Shown: positions 10,398 to 19,906 of the stretch, one piece after another | Position numbering within the stretch: the first letter of the stretch is position 1 | Layout: each line of letters opens with the position of its first letter | Assembly (NCBI RefSeq): GCF_002077695.1 | Contig: NZ_MWUE01000026.1 | Span: 62,001 to 126,000 of the forward strand | Direction: 5' to 3' | Source: Pantoea latae | GTDB taxonomy: Bacteria > Pseudomonadota > Gammaproteobacteria > Enterobacterales > Enterobacteriaceae | Length of the DNA stretch: 64,000 nucleotides | The notes under the pieces: model-generated | Told to the model about the DNA's origin: nothing | What the model saw: only the letters and a program-made list of their open reading frames with translations | Database searches by the model: none | Made by a program: the position numbers and the translations under genes

Positions 10398-11057
10398 ATG
10401 ACCCAGGATGAACTGAAAAAAGCCGTAGGCTGGGCCGCGCTGAAATATGTGCAGCCGGGCACCGTCGTCGGCGTCGGCACCGGCTCTACCGCTGCGCACT
10501 TTATCGATGCGCTCGCCACCGTGAAACATCAGATTGAGGGAGCAGTCTCCAGTTCGGAAGCCTCCACGCTGAAGCTGAAAGCGCTCGGCATTCCGGTGTT
10601 CGATCTCAACGAGATTGACGATCTGGCGATCTACGTCGACGGCGCGGATGAGATCAATCCGCAGATGCAGATGATCAAAGGCGGCGGCGCGGCGCTGACG
10701 CGCGAGAAAATCGTGGCGGCGGTGGCGGATAAGTTCATCTGCATCGCCGACGCCTCGAAAGAGGTGGACGTGCTGGGGCGTTTTCCGCTGCCGGTCGAGG
10801 TGATCCCGATGGCGCGCGCCTATGTCGCCCGTGAACTGGTTAAGCTCGGCGGCCTGCCGGAGTATCGCCAGCATGTCGTCACCGACAACGGCAACATTAT
10901 TCTCGACGTGCACAATCTGCGCATTCTCGATCCGAGTGCGCTGGAAAAAACCATCAATGCGCTGCCGGGCGTGGTCACCGTCGGGCTGTTTGCCACACGC
11001 GGCGCCGATATTGCTCTGATCGGCACGCCAGACGGCGTGAAAACCATCGAAAAATGA
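10398..11057 (+). CDS. rpiA: Ribose-5-phosphate isomerase A
   Basis: Interconverts ribose 5-phosphate and ribulose 5-phosphate in the pentose phosphate pathway. The 219 residues equal the E. coli length. Motifs include [16 protein letters not shown] (phosphate loop), SSEAST, the catalytic acidic segment YVDGADEI and [14 protein letters not shown]. The ATG at 10398 is chosen because MTQDELKKA is the family beginning; the long upstream reading frame overlaps the argP promoter region and is not conserved. Confidence 0.96.
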   Translation: MTQDELKKAVGWAALKYVQPGTVVGVGTGSTAAHFIDALATVKHQIEGAVSSSEASTLKLKALGIPVFDLNEIDDLAIYVDGADEINPQMQMIKGGGAALTREKIVAAVADKFICIADASKEVDVLGRFPLPVEVIPMARAYVARELVKLGGLPEYRQHVVTDNGNIILDVHNLRILDPSALEKTINALPGVVTVGLFATRGADIALIGTPDGVKTIEK

Positions 11058-11062
11058 TCTGT

Positions 11063-11083
11063 CCGGCGCGTTCAGCGCGCCGG
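11063..11083 (+). terminator. Weak terminator after rpiA
   Basis: CCGGCGCG / CGCGCCGG stem with a 5-base loop, five bases past the stop, followed by the broken T-run TTATTT. Confidence 0.55.
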
Positions 11084-11234
11084 TTATTTGCACGCGCAAA
11101 ATATCTTTTCTTACATCGCCTAAATTCGGTGACTTATGTCACATAACCGTCATCGACAGCAGGTTCGTTCTTTGTTACCGGTTCAGCTCCCGATTTTCTG
11201 TGGCAATGTGCTGGGCGCAGGCCTCCCCGTGCTG

Positions 11235-11262
11235 GCGGCAAGGCAAACGGTTGTCTTGCCGC
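11235..11262 (+). promoter_or_regulatory. Inverted repeat in the serA leader
   Basis: GCGGCAAG / CTTGCCGC (8 bp), continued after one mismatch by CAA / TTG around a 4-base loop. It lies 75 bases before serA and has no T-run. It could be a leader hairpin or a protein-binding palindrome. The rest of the 280-base gap shows nothing further that I can name. Confidence 0.4.
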
Positions 11263-11337
11263 AGGCGTAAATTTTGATATTTTGACAGAAGGCGCGCTTA
11301 TGGCGGCCATTGTTGAAATCACAATAGGGTCGGGGAA

Positions 11338-12576
11338 ATGGCAAAGGTATCACTGGAAAAAGACAAGATTAAATTCCTGCTGGTGGAAGGCGTGCATCAG
11401 AGCGCGCTTGAGAACCTGCAGGCGGCAGGTTATACCAACATTGAATTCCATAAAGGCGCGCTGGATGCCGATGCGCTGAAATCCTCCATTCGCGATGCGC
11501 ACTTCATCGGCATTCGCTCCCGCACCCAACTTACGGAAGAGATCTTCGCCGCGGCGGAAAAACTGGTCGCCGTGGGCTGCTTCTGCATCGGCACCAACCA
11601 GGTCGACCTTAACGCAGCGGCGACGCGCGGCATTCCGGTGTTTAACGCGCCGTTCTCCAACACCCGTTCGGTCGCCGAGCTGGTGATCGGCGAAATGCTG
11701 CTGATGCTGCGCGGCATTCCCGAAGCGAACGCCAAAGCGCATCGCGGCATCTGGAATAAAAACGCCCTGGGCTCATTTGAAGCGCGCGGTAAAAAGCTGG
11801 GCATCGTTGGCTATGGCCATATCGGCATGCAGCTCGGCGTGCTGGCGGAAAGCCTGGGGATGCACGTCTACTTCTACGACATCGAAAACAAACTGCCGCT
11901 GGGCAACGCTACCCAGGTGCGTCATCTGGCCGACCTGCTCAATATGAGCGACGTGGTCAGCCTGCACGTGCCGGAAACGCCTTCTACCCAGGATATGATC
12001 GGCGCGCAGGAGCTGGCGCAGATGAAGAAGGGCGCGCTGCTGATCAACGCCTCGCGCGGCACCGTGGTGGATATTCCGGCGCTGTGTGACGCGCTGTCGA
12101 GCAAGCATCTTTCTGGCGCCGCTATCGACGTCTTCCCGGTTGAGCCCGCCACCAACAGCGATCCGTTCACTTCGCCGCTGTGTGAATTCGACAACGTGAT
12201 CCTGACGCCGCACATCGGCGGTTCGACCCAGGAAGCGCAGGAGAATATCGGGATTGAAGTCGCGGGCAAGCTGGCTAAATATTCCGATAACGGCTCTACG
12301 CTCTCTGCGGTCAACTTCCCGGAAGTGTCGCTGCCGATGCACGGCGCCAGCGCCAGCCGTCTGCTGCACATCCACGAGAACCGTCCGGGCGTGCTGACGG
12401 CGATCAACCAGATCTTTGCCGAGCAGGGCATCAACATCGCCGCGCAGTTCCTGCAAACCTCGCCGCTGATGGGGTATGTGGTGATTGATATCGACGCGCC
12501 GCAGGATCGAGCGGACAAAGCGCTGCAGCTGATGAAGGCGATTCCAGGCACCATCCGCGCCCGTCTGCTTTACTGA
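11338..12576 (+). CDS. serA: D-3-phosphoglycerate dehydrogenase
   Basis: First step of serine biosynthesis: oxidises 3-phosphoglycerate to phosphohydroxypyruvate using NAD. The 412 residues (E. coli 410) show the GTNQVDL segment, the Rossmann loop GIVGYGHIGMQLG, the substrate/catalytic stretch NASRGTVVDIPAL and the catalytic His in TPHIGGSTQEAQ. The C-terminal ACT domain (from about residue 340, HIENRPGV-like HIHENRPGV) binds serine for feedback inhibition. The enzyme supplies serine, and hence glycine, for the gcvTHP system found further along. Confidence 0.97.
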   Translation: MAKVSLEKDKIKFLLVEGVHQSALENLQAAGYTNIEFHKGALDADALKSSIRDAHFIGIRSRTQLTEEIFAAAEKLVAVGCFCIGTNQVDLNAAATRGIPVFNAPFSNTRSVAELVIGEMLLMLRGIPEANAKAHRGIWNKNALGSFEARGKKLGIVGYGHIGMQLGVLAESLGMHVYFYDIENKLPLGNATQVRHLADLLNMSDVVSLHVPETPSTQDMIGAQELAQMKKGALLINASRGTVVDIPALCDALSSKHLSGAAIDVFPVEPATNSDPFTSPLCEFDNVILTPHIGGSTQEAQENIGIEVAGKLAKYSDNGSTLSAVNFPEVSLPMHGASASRLLHIHENRPGVLTAINQIFAEQGINIAAQFLQTSPLMGYVVIDIDAPQDRADKALQLMKAIPGTIRARLLY

Positions 12577-12591
12577 TCGCGCATTATGCAA

Positions 12592-12613
12592 AAAGGGCCG
12601 GCAACGGCCCTTT
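12592..12613. terminator. Bidirectional terminator between serA and fau
   Basis: AAAGGGCCG / CGGCCCTTT stem with a GCAA loop between two convergent genes. The A/T ends of the stem supply short U-runs in both directions. Confidence 0.8.
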
Positions 12614-12627
12614 GATGCAAATCCCGC

Positions 12628-13221
12628 TTATTCCCACTGCCACAGCCGCGACGGCGTCAGCACCGCGGGCAAAGGCACATCCCACGCCGCCGTCGGCAAC
12701 TGCTCCACCTGCTGACAATCGTGCGCCACCCCAACGGGTAAGAACCGATGCTGCCGCCAGTTCTGCAGGGTGCGATCGTAGAAGCCGCCGCCCATGCCGA
12801 GGCGCTGCCCGCTGCTGTCAAAGGCCACCAGCGGCACCATCATCACATCCAGCTGGTCCAGCGTAATCAACGCACGAATATCGAGCGGCGGTTCGGGAAT
12901 ACGCAGTTTATTCGGCGTCAGCACCGTTTCCGGCGTATAGCGCAGAAACAGCAGATGACCGGCGGCGAACGGGTGCAGCACCGGCAGATAGATCTGTTTT
13001 TTCTGCTGCCAGAGTTTAGCGATAAGCGGGCGGGTATTGATTTCGCCGTCAACCGACAGAAACAGGGCGATATGGCGGGCGTTGGCAAGAGGAGCGAAGT
13101 TAACCGCGTGTTCCGCCAGCAGCGCGGCGGCCTGGACCTGCTGTTCTTCCGTCAGGGCGCGGCGCAGATGGCGCACGTGCTGACGCAGAGCGTGTCGATC
13201 GAGCAGTGAGGGCTGTGACAT
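12628..13221 (-). CDS. fau: 5-formyltetrahydrofolate cyclo-ligase
   Basis: ATP-dependent conversion of 5-formyl-THF to 5,10-methenyl-THF, rescuing a folate dead end made as a by-product of serine/glycine one-carbon metabolism. The 197-residue product (E. coli YgfA 182) has the VYLPVLHPF-like segment and the signature LVAFDSSGQRLGMGGGFYDRTL that binds ATP and folate. The ATG at 13221 is preceded by GGGG; an upstream ATG at 13254 is possible. The gene lies 75 bases downstream of 6S RNA on the same strand. In E. coli the two are co-transcribed. Confidence 0.92.
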   Translation of the reverse strand: MSQPSLLDRHALRQHVRHLRRALTEEQQVQAAALLAEHAVNFAPLANARHIALFLSVDGEINTRPLIAKLWQQKKQIYLPVLHPFAAGHLLFLRYTPETVLTPNKLRIPEPPLDIRALITLDQLDVMMVPLVAFDSSGQRLGMGGGFYDRTLQNWRQHRFLPVGVAHDCQQVEQLPTAAWDVPLPAVLTPSRLWQWE

Positions 13222-13296
13222 GGGAACCCCGTTGATAAGTCGCTGATTGAGCAACTATATCATTCACAACGGGGAAAAACAGATGCAGAAGGTAGA

Positions 13297-13481
13297 GAGA
13301 TCTCCGAGATGCCGCCGCAGGCTGTAACCCTTGAACCCTTGGTTCAAGGTGAATGTGCCGTCGCAACCATCAGGCTTCTCGGACGGACCGAGCATGCTCA
13401 CAGGTTACAGAGCGCCACACTCTGTTGGTATGAAATATCGGCTCAGGGGACTGGCCCGCTTGCAAACATCTCAGAGAAAAT
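13297..13481 (-). ncRNA. ssrS: 6S RNA
   Basis: About 185 nt that align almost throughout with E. coli 6S RNA. The 5' part reads TTCTCTGAGATGTT, then GCGGGCCAGTCCCCTGAGCC. The centre has GAGCATGCTCGGTCCGTCCG, and the 3' part has ACCTTGAACCAAGGGTTCAA and GCGGCATCTCGGAGA, which pairs with the 5' end. 6S RNA mimics an open promoter and holds sigma-70 RNA polymerase in stationary phase. The exact ends are inferred from the E. coli RNA. The order zapA (same strand, upstream), ssrS, fau is the usual enterobacterial one. Confidence 0.95.
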
Positions 13482-13519
13482 GGACTTCACCGTTACTGTA
13501 GCACAGCAACCATAAAGTA

Positions 13520-13849
13520 TTATTCGAACTTCGCACCCTGGCGGTCGGTTATGCGACCTTGCTCAACAAGAGCCTGTTCAATGGTCTGCTGCAGCATACG
13601 GATACGTTGTTCCATATTAGCAGCATAATCGCGCGTTTTCACTTTCTCTTGCGCCAGTTCATGGCAGATGTTTAACGCGGCGATGAACACCAGTTGCTCG
13701 GTATTTGTGACTCTAGTGCGAACTTTTAAATCTTGCAACCGTTGATTGAGATCATCGGCAGCCGCATTCAGCGCATCTTGCTGTTCAGGCGGACAATTCA
13801 CTCTCAATGAACGACCAAAAATTTGTATATCTACTGGTTGTGCAGACAT
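13520..13849 (-). CDS. zapA: Cell division protein ZapA
   Basis: Small Z-ring-associated protein that cross-links FtsZ filaments. The 109 residues equal E. coli ZapA: an N-terminal globular part ([15 protein letters not shown]) and a long C-terminal helix (about residues 55-95) that forms the tetramer coiled coil. AGGAAGGTGGC precedes the ATG at 13849; an upstream in-frame ATG at 13897 adds 16 unconserved residues. It diverges from ygfB. Confidence 0.95.
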   Translation of the reverse strand: MSAQPVDIQIFGRSLRVNCPPEQQDALNAAADDLNQRLQDLKVRTRVTNTEQLVFIAALNICHELAQEKVKTRDYAANMEQRIRMLQQTIEQALVEQGRITDRQGAKFE

Positions 13850-14019
13850 GCCACCTTCCTGACTGATTACTTCGCCCGCAGCTCCCTTTATGCTCAATGC
13901 GTTGGGAGGCGGGCAACTATATAGACCCGCGAAATAACTTACAACCCCTTTTCTGGAAACCTTGAGGCAGCTAGTGGTAGCATAACACGAACTTATTCTG
14001 CCAACGACGACGAATCCTT

Positions 14020-14598
14020 ATGTCTTTACAGAACGCAACCCCCGATTATAACGCGCTGGCTTCGGCGCTCTCTCAGCAAGGCGTGGGGATGACGCCAGCG
14101 GAAATGCATGGCCTGATCAGCGGAATTCTGTGCGGCGGCAATCAGGACAACAGCTGGAAAACGCTGGTGCACGATCTCACCAACGAAGGGATGGCGTTTT
14201 CACAGGGCCTCGCGCTGCCGCTGCAGGCGCTGCATGAAAGCACCGCCAGCACGCTGGAAGACGAAGGCTTTTTATTTCAGCTGATGCTGCCGAACGAAGA
14301 GGATATCAGCGTCTTCGACCGCGCCGACGCGCTGGCGGGCTGGGTGAACCACTTCCTGCTGGGGCTGGGCGTTACCCAGCCGAAGCTGGAAAAAGTGACC
14401 GGCGAAACCGGCGAAGCGATCGACGATCTGCGCACCATCGCACAGCTTGGCTACGATGAAGACGAAGATCAGGACGAGCTGGAACAGTCGCTGGAAGAGG
14501 TGATTGAATATGTGCGCGTGGCGGCACTGCTCTGCCACGACACCTTCAATCATCCGCAGCCGACCGCCCCCGAAGTGAAAAAACCGACGCTACACTAA
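14020..14598 (+). CDS. ygfB: UPF0149 family protein YgfB
   Basis: 192 residues, the same as E. coli YgfB. Conserved stretches include [35 protein letters not shown] and the acidic [18 protein letters not shown]. In Pseudomonas a homologue is reported to affect beta-lactam resistance regulation; in enterobacteria the role is unsettled. It is the first gene of ygfB-pepP-ubiH-ubiI. Confidence 0.9.
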   Translation: MSLQNATPDYNALASALSQQGVGMTPAEMHGLISGILCGGNQDNSWKTLVHDLTNEGMAFSQGLALPLQALHESTASTLEDEGFLFQLMLPNEEDISVFDRADALAGWVNHFLLGLGVTQPKLEKVTGETGEAIDDLRTIAQLGYDEDEDQDELEQSLEEVIEYVRVAALLCHDTFNHPQPTAPEVKKPTLH

Positions 14599-14648
14599 GC
14601 CAGATATCTCAGGGCGCGGACGTGCCCGTTTCTACAGGGAGTGCAAAC

Positions 14649-15971
14649 ATGATTTCTCTGGATACTTTCCAGCAGCGTCGTCAGGCGCTGCTGGCGAAAA
14701 TGGCTCCGGGCAGCGCCGCCTTGATCTTTGCCGCGCCGGAAGTGACCCGCAGCAACGACAGCGAATATCCGTTCCGTCAGAACAGCGACTTCTGGTACTT
14801 CACCGGCTTCAACGAGCCGCAGGCGCTGCTGGTGCTGATTAAAAGCGACGAGACGCACAACCACAGCGTGCTTTTCAATCGCGTACGGGATCTCACGGCG
14901 GAAATCTGGTTTGGCCGTCGGCTGGGGCAGGACGCCGCGCCTGAAAAGCTCGGCGTCGATCGCGCGCTGCCCTGGGATGATATCGACCAGCAGCTGCATC
15001 TGCTGCTGAACGGGCTTGATGTGGTCTATCACGCGCAGGGCGAATACGCCGCGGCGGATGCGCTGGTCTTCGCCGCGCTCGGTAAACTGCGCCGCGGTTT
15101 TCGCCAGAACCTCAGCGCGCCGGCGACGCTCACCGACTGGCGTCCCTGGGTGCATGAAATGCGCCTGTTTAAGGGGCCAGAGGAGATAGATATTCTGCGC
15201 CGCGCCGGAAAAATCAGCGCGCTGGCGCACACCCGCGCGATGCAGGCCTGCCGTCCCGGCCTGTTCGAATATCAGCTGGAAGGGGAGATCCACTACGTTT
15301 TCAACCAGCACGGCGCGCGTTTTCCCTCCTATAACACCATCGTCGGCTCGGGCGAAAACGGCTGCATTCTGCACTACACCGAAAATGAGAGCGAACTGTG
15401 CGACGGCGACCTGGTGCTGATTGACGCCGGCTGCGAGCTGCACGGCTACGCTGGCGACATCACCCGCACCTTCCCGGTAAACGGCCGCTTCACCGCGCCG
15501 CAGCGCGCGATCTACGACATCGTACTGGCCTCGCTCTACAAGGCGCTGGCGCTGTTCCGCCCTGGCGTCAGCATCCGCGAGGTCAACGAAGAGGTGGTGC
15601 GCATTATGATTGCCGGGCTAGTGGAGCTGGGCATTCTGCAGGGCGAGGTAGAGACGCTGTTCGCCGAAGAGGCGCACCGTCCGTTCTTTATGCACGGACT
15701 GAGCCACTGGCTGGGGCTGGACGTGCACGACGTCGGCCATTACGGCACCGCCTCGCGCGACCGTATCCTTGAGCCCGGTATGGTGCTGACCGTGGAGCCA
15801 GGGCTTTACATCGCGCCGGATGCCGATGTACCGGCAGAGTATCGCGGCATCGGCATTCGTATCGAAGATGACATCCTGATCACCGAAACCGGTAACGAAA
15901 ATCTCACCGACAGCGTCGTTAAAGACGCAGATGCGATTGAGGCGCTGATGGCAGCGGCGCGTCCGGCATGA
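14649..15971 (+). CDS. pepP: Xaa-Pro aminopeptidase (aminopeptidase P)
   Basis: Dimanganese peptidase that removes an N-terminal residue preceding proline. The 440 residues match E. coli PepP (441). The N-terminal creatinase-like domain precedes a pita-bread domain with metal ligands in LVLIDAGCELHGYAGDITR (two Asp), HGLSHWLGLDVHDVG (His), TVEPGLY (Glu) and GIGIRIEDD (Glu). The start at 14649 follows AGGGAGTG; the in-frame ATG at 14622 lacks a ribosome site. The stop overlaps the ubiH start (ATGA), indicating coupled translation. Confidence 0.95.
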   Translation: MISLDTFQQRRQALLAKMAPGSAALIFAAPEVTRSNDSEYPFRQNSDFWYFTGFNEPQALLVLIKSDETHNHSVLFNRVRDLTAEIWFGRRLGQDAAPEKLGVDRALPWDDIDQQLHLLLNGLDVVYHAQGEYAAADALVFAALGKLRRGFRQNLSAPATLTDWRPWVHEMRLFKGPEEIDILRRAGKISALAHTRAMQACRPGLFEYQLEGEIHYVFNQHGARFPSYNTIVGSGENGCILHYTENESELCDGDLVLIDAGCELHGYAGDITRTFPVNGRFTAPQRAIYDIVLASLYKALALFRPGVSIREVNEEVVRIMIAGLVELGILQGEVETLFAEEAHRPFFMHGLSHWLGLDVHDVGHYGTASRDRILEPGMVLTVEPGLYIAPDADVPAEYRGIGIRIEDDILITETGNENLTDSVVKDADAIEALMAAARPA

Positions 15972-17146
15972 GCATTATCATTGTCGGCGGCGGTATGACC
16001 GGCGCGACGCTGGCGCTGGCCATCTCCCATCTGACGCAGGGTCAGCTGCCGGTAACGCTGATAGAAAACAGCGCGCCCGACAGCCGCGCGCATCCGGGCT
16101 ACGACAGCCGCGCTATTGCGCTGGCGGCCGGCACGCGGCAGCAGCTGGCGGATATCGATCTCTGGCGCAGCATTGACGCGTGCGCCACGCCCATTACCAC
16201 GATCCACGTCTCCGATCGCGGGCACGCCGGCTTCGTTACCCTGCACGCGGAGGCGCATCAGATCCCCGCGCTCGGCTATGTGGTGGAGCTGTTCGAGGTG
16301 GGCCAGCGGCTGTTCAACAGGCTGCAAAGCGCGCCGGGCGTCACTCTGCGCTGTCCGGCGCGGGTAACCGAGGCGCAGCGACGGCAGGATAGCGTGCAGG
16401 TGACGCTGGAGGATGGCGAACAGCTGGAAGGGGCGCTGCTGGTGGCCGCAGATGGCTCCCGCTCGCCGCTCGCCGCCTCGCTCGGCATCCAGTGGCAGCG
16501 CGAGGATTATCAACAGCTGGCGGTGATCGCCAACGTCTCGACCGAGCTGCCGCATCAGGGGCGCGCCTTCGAGCGCTTTACCGAGTACGGCCCGCTGGCG
16601 CTGCTGCCGATGTCGGACAATCGTCTGTCGCTGGTGTGGGCTCATCCGCTGTCGGCGCGCGAAAAGGTGGCAGCCTGGAGTGACGAAGAATTTCTGACGC
16701 AGCTGCAGCGCGCGTTCGGCTGGCGGCTGGGGCGTTTTACCCATACCGGTCAGCGCGAGAGCTATCCGCTGGCGCTGCAGAGCGCCACGCAGCAGGTGTC
16801 GCACCGCCTCGCGCTGGTGGGCAACGCGGCGCAGACGCTGCATCCTATCGCCGGTCAGGGGTTCAACCTGGGACTGCGCGACGTGATGTCGCTGGCGGAA
16901 ACGCTGGCAGCGGCGCATCGTCAGCAGCAGGATATCGGCAGCTATGGCGTGCTGCATCGCTATCAGCAGCGCCGCCAGCCCGATCGTGACGCGACTATTA
17001 CCCTCACCGACGGGCTGGTGCGGCTGTTCGCCAACCGCTACGCGCCGCTGGTGGCGGGACGAAATCTGGGGCTGTTGGCAATGGATCATCTGCCGTGGCT
17101 GCGTAATCAACTGGCTGAGCGCACGCTTGGCTGGGTTAAGCGTTAA
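15968..17146 (+). CDS. ubiH: 2-octaprenyl-6-methoxyphenol hydroxylase
   Basis: FAD-dependent monooxygenase of ubiquinone biosynthesis. The 392 residues show the N-terminal FAD dinucleotide fold (IIVGGGMTGATLALA), the DGSRSPLA segment and the second FAD motif LVGNAAQTLHPIAGQGFNLGLRD. It overlaps pepP by 4 bases and is followed 13 bases later by the related ubiI. The two enzymes hydroxylate different positions of the same ring. Confidence 0.95.
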   Translation: MSIIIVGGGMTGATLALAISHLTQGQLPVTLIENSAPDSRAHPGYDSRAIALAAGTRQQLADIDLWRSIDACATPITTIHVSDRGHAGFVTLHAEAHQIPALGYVVELFEVGQRLFNRLQSAPGVTLRCPARVTEAQRRQDSVQVTLEDGEQLEGALLVAADGSRSPLAASLGIQWQREDYQQLAVIANVSTELPHQGRAFERFTEYGPLALLPMSDNRLSLVWAHPLSAREKVAAWSDEEFLTQLQRAFGWRLGRFTHTGQRESYPLALQSATQQVSHRLALVGNAAQTLHPIAGQGFNLGLRDVMSLAETLAAAHRQQQDIGSYGVLHRYQQRRQPDRDATITLTDGLVRLFANRYAPLVAGRNLGLLAMDHLPWLRNQLAERTLGWVKR

Positions 17147-17159
17147 CTAAGGGGCACCG

Positions 17160-18362
17160 ATGCAAAGTTTTGATGTGGTCATCGCCGGCGGCGGCATGGT
17201 AGGACTGGCGGTCGCCTGTGGATTACAGGGCAGCGGGCTGCGCGTCGCCGTGCTGGAAAAGTCGGCGGAGCCGCAGTTCGACGCCAGCGGCGCGCCGTCG
17301 GTGCGCGTGTCGGCGATCAACGCCGCCAGCGAGCGACTGCTGCAGAAGCTCGATGTCTGGTCCGATATTCTGGCGCGACGCGCCAGCGCCTATCACGGCA
17401 TGGAAGTGTGGGATCGCGACAGCTTCGGCGCCATTAGCTTTGATGACGAGCAGCAGGGGCTGACCCATCTCGGGCACATTATTGAAAACCCAGCGATCCA
17501 CAGCGCGCTCTGGCAGCGCGCCAGCCGCTGCAGCGACGTGACGCTGATGGCGCCTTCGCAGCTGCAGCAGGTGGCGTTCGGCGAAAATGAAGCCTTTATT
17601 ACCCTGCAGGACAACACCATGCTGACGGCGCGTCTGCTGATCGCCGCAGACGGCGCCAACTCCTGGCTGCGCAACCAGGCCGACATCCCCTTAACCTTCT
17701 GGGATTACGAGCACCATGCGCTGGTGGCGAATATCCGCACCGATCTGCCGCATGACGCGGTGGCGCGGCAGGTGTTTCACGGCGACGGCATTCTGGCGTT
17801 CCTGCCGATGCAGGATCCGCACCTCAGCTCAATCGTCTGGTCGCTGTCGCCGCAGGAGGCGAGCCGCCTGGCCAGCATGCCGCAGGCGCTGTTCAATCAG
17901 CAGCTGGCGGTGGCGTTCGATATGCGGCTCGGACTCTGCCATCTGGAGAGCGAGCGCAAAACCTTTCCGCTGACGGCGCGCTACGCGCGCCAGTTCGCCA
18001 CGCACCGTCTGGCGCTGGTGGGCGACGCCGCGCACACCATTCATCCGCTGGCAGGGCAGGGCGTGAATCTCGGCTTTATGGACGCGGCGGAGTTGATTGG
18101 CGAGATCCGCCGCCTGCATCAGCAGGGCAAAGATATCGGCCAGCATCTCTACCTGCGCCGCTACGAGCGCAGCCGCAAAAGGAGCGCGGCGATGATGCTC
18201 GCTGGGATGCAGGGCTTCCGCGAGCTTTTCGCCGGCGTCCACCCGGCGAAGAAGCTGCTGCGCGATCTGGGATTAAAGCTGGCGGATACCCTGCCAGGCG
18301 TGAAACCGGCGATGCTGCGTCAGGCGATGGGGCTGCACGACCTGCCTGACTGGCTGCGTTAA
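17160..18362 (+). CDS. ubiI: 2-octaprenylphenol hydroxylase UbiI
   Basis: FAD monooxygenase (formerly VisC) that catalyses the aerobic C5 hydroxylation of ubiquinone synthesis. The 400 residues carry VVIAGGGMVGLAVACGL at the N-terminus, ADGANSWLR, and the FAD segment LVGDAAHTIHPLAGQGVNLGFMD. It is last in ygfB-pepP-ubiH-ubiI and is followed by an intrinsic terminator. Confidence 0.95.
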   Translation: MQSFDVVIAGGGMVGLAVACGLQGSGLRVAVLEKSAEPQFDASGAPSVRVSAINAASERLLQKLDVWSDILARRASAYHGMEVWDRDSFGAISFDDEQQGLTHLGHIIENPAIHSALWQRASRCSDVTLMAPSQLQQVAFGENEAFITLQDNTMLTARLLIAADGANSWLRNQADIPLTFWDYEHHALVANIRTDLPHDAVARQVFHGDGILAFLPMQDPHLSSIVWSLSPQEASRLASMPQALFNQQLAVAFDMRLGLCHLESERKTFPLTARYARQFATHRLALVGDAAHTIHPLAGQGVNLGFMDAAELIGEIRRLHQQGKDIGQHLYLRRYERSRKRSAAMMLAGMQGFRELFAGVHPAKKLLRDLGLKLADTLPGVKPAMLRQAMGLHDLPDWLR

Positions 18363-18382
18363 GCCTCTCGTTTCCTCTCTGA

Positions 18383-18406
18383 GCCAGCCCTGCGCTGGCT
18401 TTTTTA
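18383..18406 (+). terminator. Intrinsic terminator after ubiI
   Basis: AGCCAGC / GCTGGCT stem with a 5-base loop and a run of six Ts, 20 bases after the stop. Confidence 0.85.
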
Positions 18407-18716
18407 CGCCTGCACCAAAAAAGAGCAGCGCTGCACAATGAGCGCGCCTCGTTTGATTTATTCTAATTTTACCGCAGCGTTCGCATTACTTTTCTTTATA
18501 GCAGGAATCCCTGCGCCGATGAGGTTATTAACAATCTGCGCGCTATTCCTGATTATCTTGCTGCGTTAAAGCCGCAGCGTCCGATTTCCTGCGCGGTAAA
18601 TCACAAAATCACAGTTTATTATGCTGAGTGCTTTGCGTGCACCGCAACGGGCATGCTTCAATTCGGCCCTGTACAGCTTATGGTTAAATCGTCTTTTCAA
18701 TGATAACGTCAGGGAA

Positions 18717-18732
18717 AAGAGAACGTTTGCGC
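18717..18732 (+). promoter_or_regulatory. PurR-like operator before gcvT
   Basis: Read on the minus strand, GCGCAAACGTTCTCTT agrees with the PurR consensus ACGCAAACGTTTTCGT at 13 of 16 positions. The E. coli gcv operon is repressed by PurR, which supports the call. It lies in the 427-base gap 18363-18789, which also holds the ubiI terminator. That gap is AT-rich near 18450-18560, as expected for GcvA/Lrp control, but I cannot pin those sites. No glycine riboswitch is recognisable. Confidence 0.6.
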
Positions 18733-18789
18733 GGGCTGCCGCCACGGCGCTGGCCGCCCAAAACTTACCCGCTTCGCGACAGGATGGTT

Positions 18790-19884
18790 ATGACTCAGCA
18801 AACCCCGTTGTTTGAACAGCATCAGGCCTGCGGCGCCCGCATGGTGGACTTCCACGGCTGGATGATGCCGCTGCACTACGGCTCGCAAATGGACGAGCAT
18901 CATGCCGTGCGTCAGGACGCCGGGATGTTCGACGTCTCCCATATGACTATTGTCGATCTGCGCGGCGCGCAGACGCGCGACTTTTTGCGCCATCTGCTGG
19001 CAAACGACGTCGCCAGGCTGACGCAGCCCGGCAAAGCGCTCTACACCGGCATGCTTAACGCCTCCGGTGGCGTCATTGACGATTTGATTGTTTACTTTAT
19101 GACCGATGACTTTTTCCGGCTGGTGGTCAACTCGGCGACGCGCGAGAAAGATCTGGCGTGGATCGGCGAGCACGCGCAGGCCTGGGGCGTGGCCCTGACG
19201 GAGCGCGACGACCTGGCGCTTATTGCCGTTCAGGGGCCGCAGGCGCAGCAGAAAGCGCAGACGCTGTTCAGCGACGAGCAGCGCGACGCGGTGGCCGGCA
19301 TGAAGCCCTTTTTCGGCGTGCAGTCCGGCGACCTGTTTATCGCCACCACCGGCTACACCGGCGAAACGGGCTATGAGATCGCGCTGCCCGCCACGGCGGC
19401 GGCCGACTTCTGGCAGCGTCTGCTGGCGGCGGGCGTCAAGCCTGCTGGGCTGGGGGCGCGCGACACGCTGCGGCTGGAAGCAGGCATGAACCTCTACGGC
19501 CAGGAGATGGACGAAGGGGTCTCGCCGCTGGCGGCCAATATGGGCTGGACGGTGTGCTGGGAACCCGCCGATCGCGACTTTATCGGGCGCGAGGCGCTGG
19601 AGCTGCAGCGCGAAAGGGGCACCGACAAGCTGGTGGGCCTGATCATGACGGAGAAAGGGGTGCTGCGTAACGGTCAGCCGGTGCGCTTCACCGATGCGCA
19701 GGGGCAGTCGCAGCAGGGGATTATCACCAGCGGCTCCTTCTCGCCGACGCTCGGCTGCAGCATTGCGCTGGCGCGCGTGCCGGCAGGCATTGGCGAGAGC
19801 GCCATCGTCGAGATCCGCCAGCGTGAAATGCCGGTAAAAGTGACCAAACCTGTTTTCGTACGCGGCGGCAAGCCGGTTCAGTAA
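18790..19884 (+). CDS. gcvT: Glycine cleavage system T protein (aminomethyltransferase)
   Basis: Transfers the methylene group from the lipoyl aminomethyl intermediate on GcvH to tetrahydrofolate, releasing ammonia. The 364 residues equal E. coli GcvT. Family segments include [47 protein letters not shown] and [17 protein letters not shown]. The ATG at 18790 follows AGGATGG; an ATG two codons earlier is an alternative. It is the first gene of gcvTHP. Confidence 0.95.
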   Translation: MTQQTPLFEQHQACGARMVDFHGWMMPLHYGSQMDEHHAVRQDAGMFDVSHMTIVDLRGAQTRDFLRHLLANDVARLTQPGKALYTGMLNASGGVIDDLIVYFMTDDFFRLVVNSATREKDLAWIGEHAQAWGVALTERDDLALIAVQGPQAQQKAQTLFSDEQRDAVAGMKPFFGVQSGDLFIATTGYTGETGYEIALPATAAADFWQRLLAAGVKPAGLGARDTLRLEAGMNLYGQEMDEGVSPLAANMGWTVCWEPADRDFIGREALELQRERGTDKLVGLIMTEKGVLRNGQPVRFTDAQGQSQQGIITSGSFSPTLGCSIALARVPAGIGESAIVEIRQREMPVKVTKPVFVRGGKPVQ

Positions 19885-19906
19885 TCTATTTTCAGGAGAA
19901 ATGGCG

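Noticed and set aside
11282..11479. Upstream open frame (65 codons) overlapping the serA start
   Set aside because: It runs into serA in another frame with no conserved residues and a poor ribosome site, so it is probably chance.
18407..18789. Glycine riboswitch in the gcvT leader
   Set aside because: No tandem aptamer core sequences recognised, and E. coli relatives use protein regulators for this operon.
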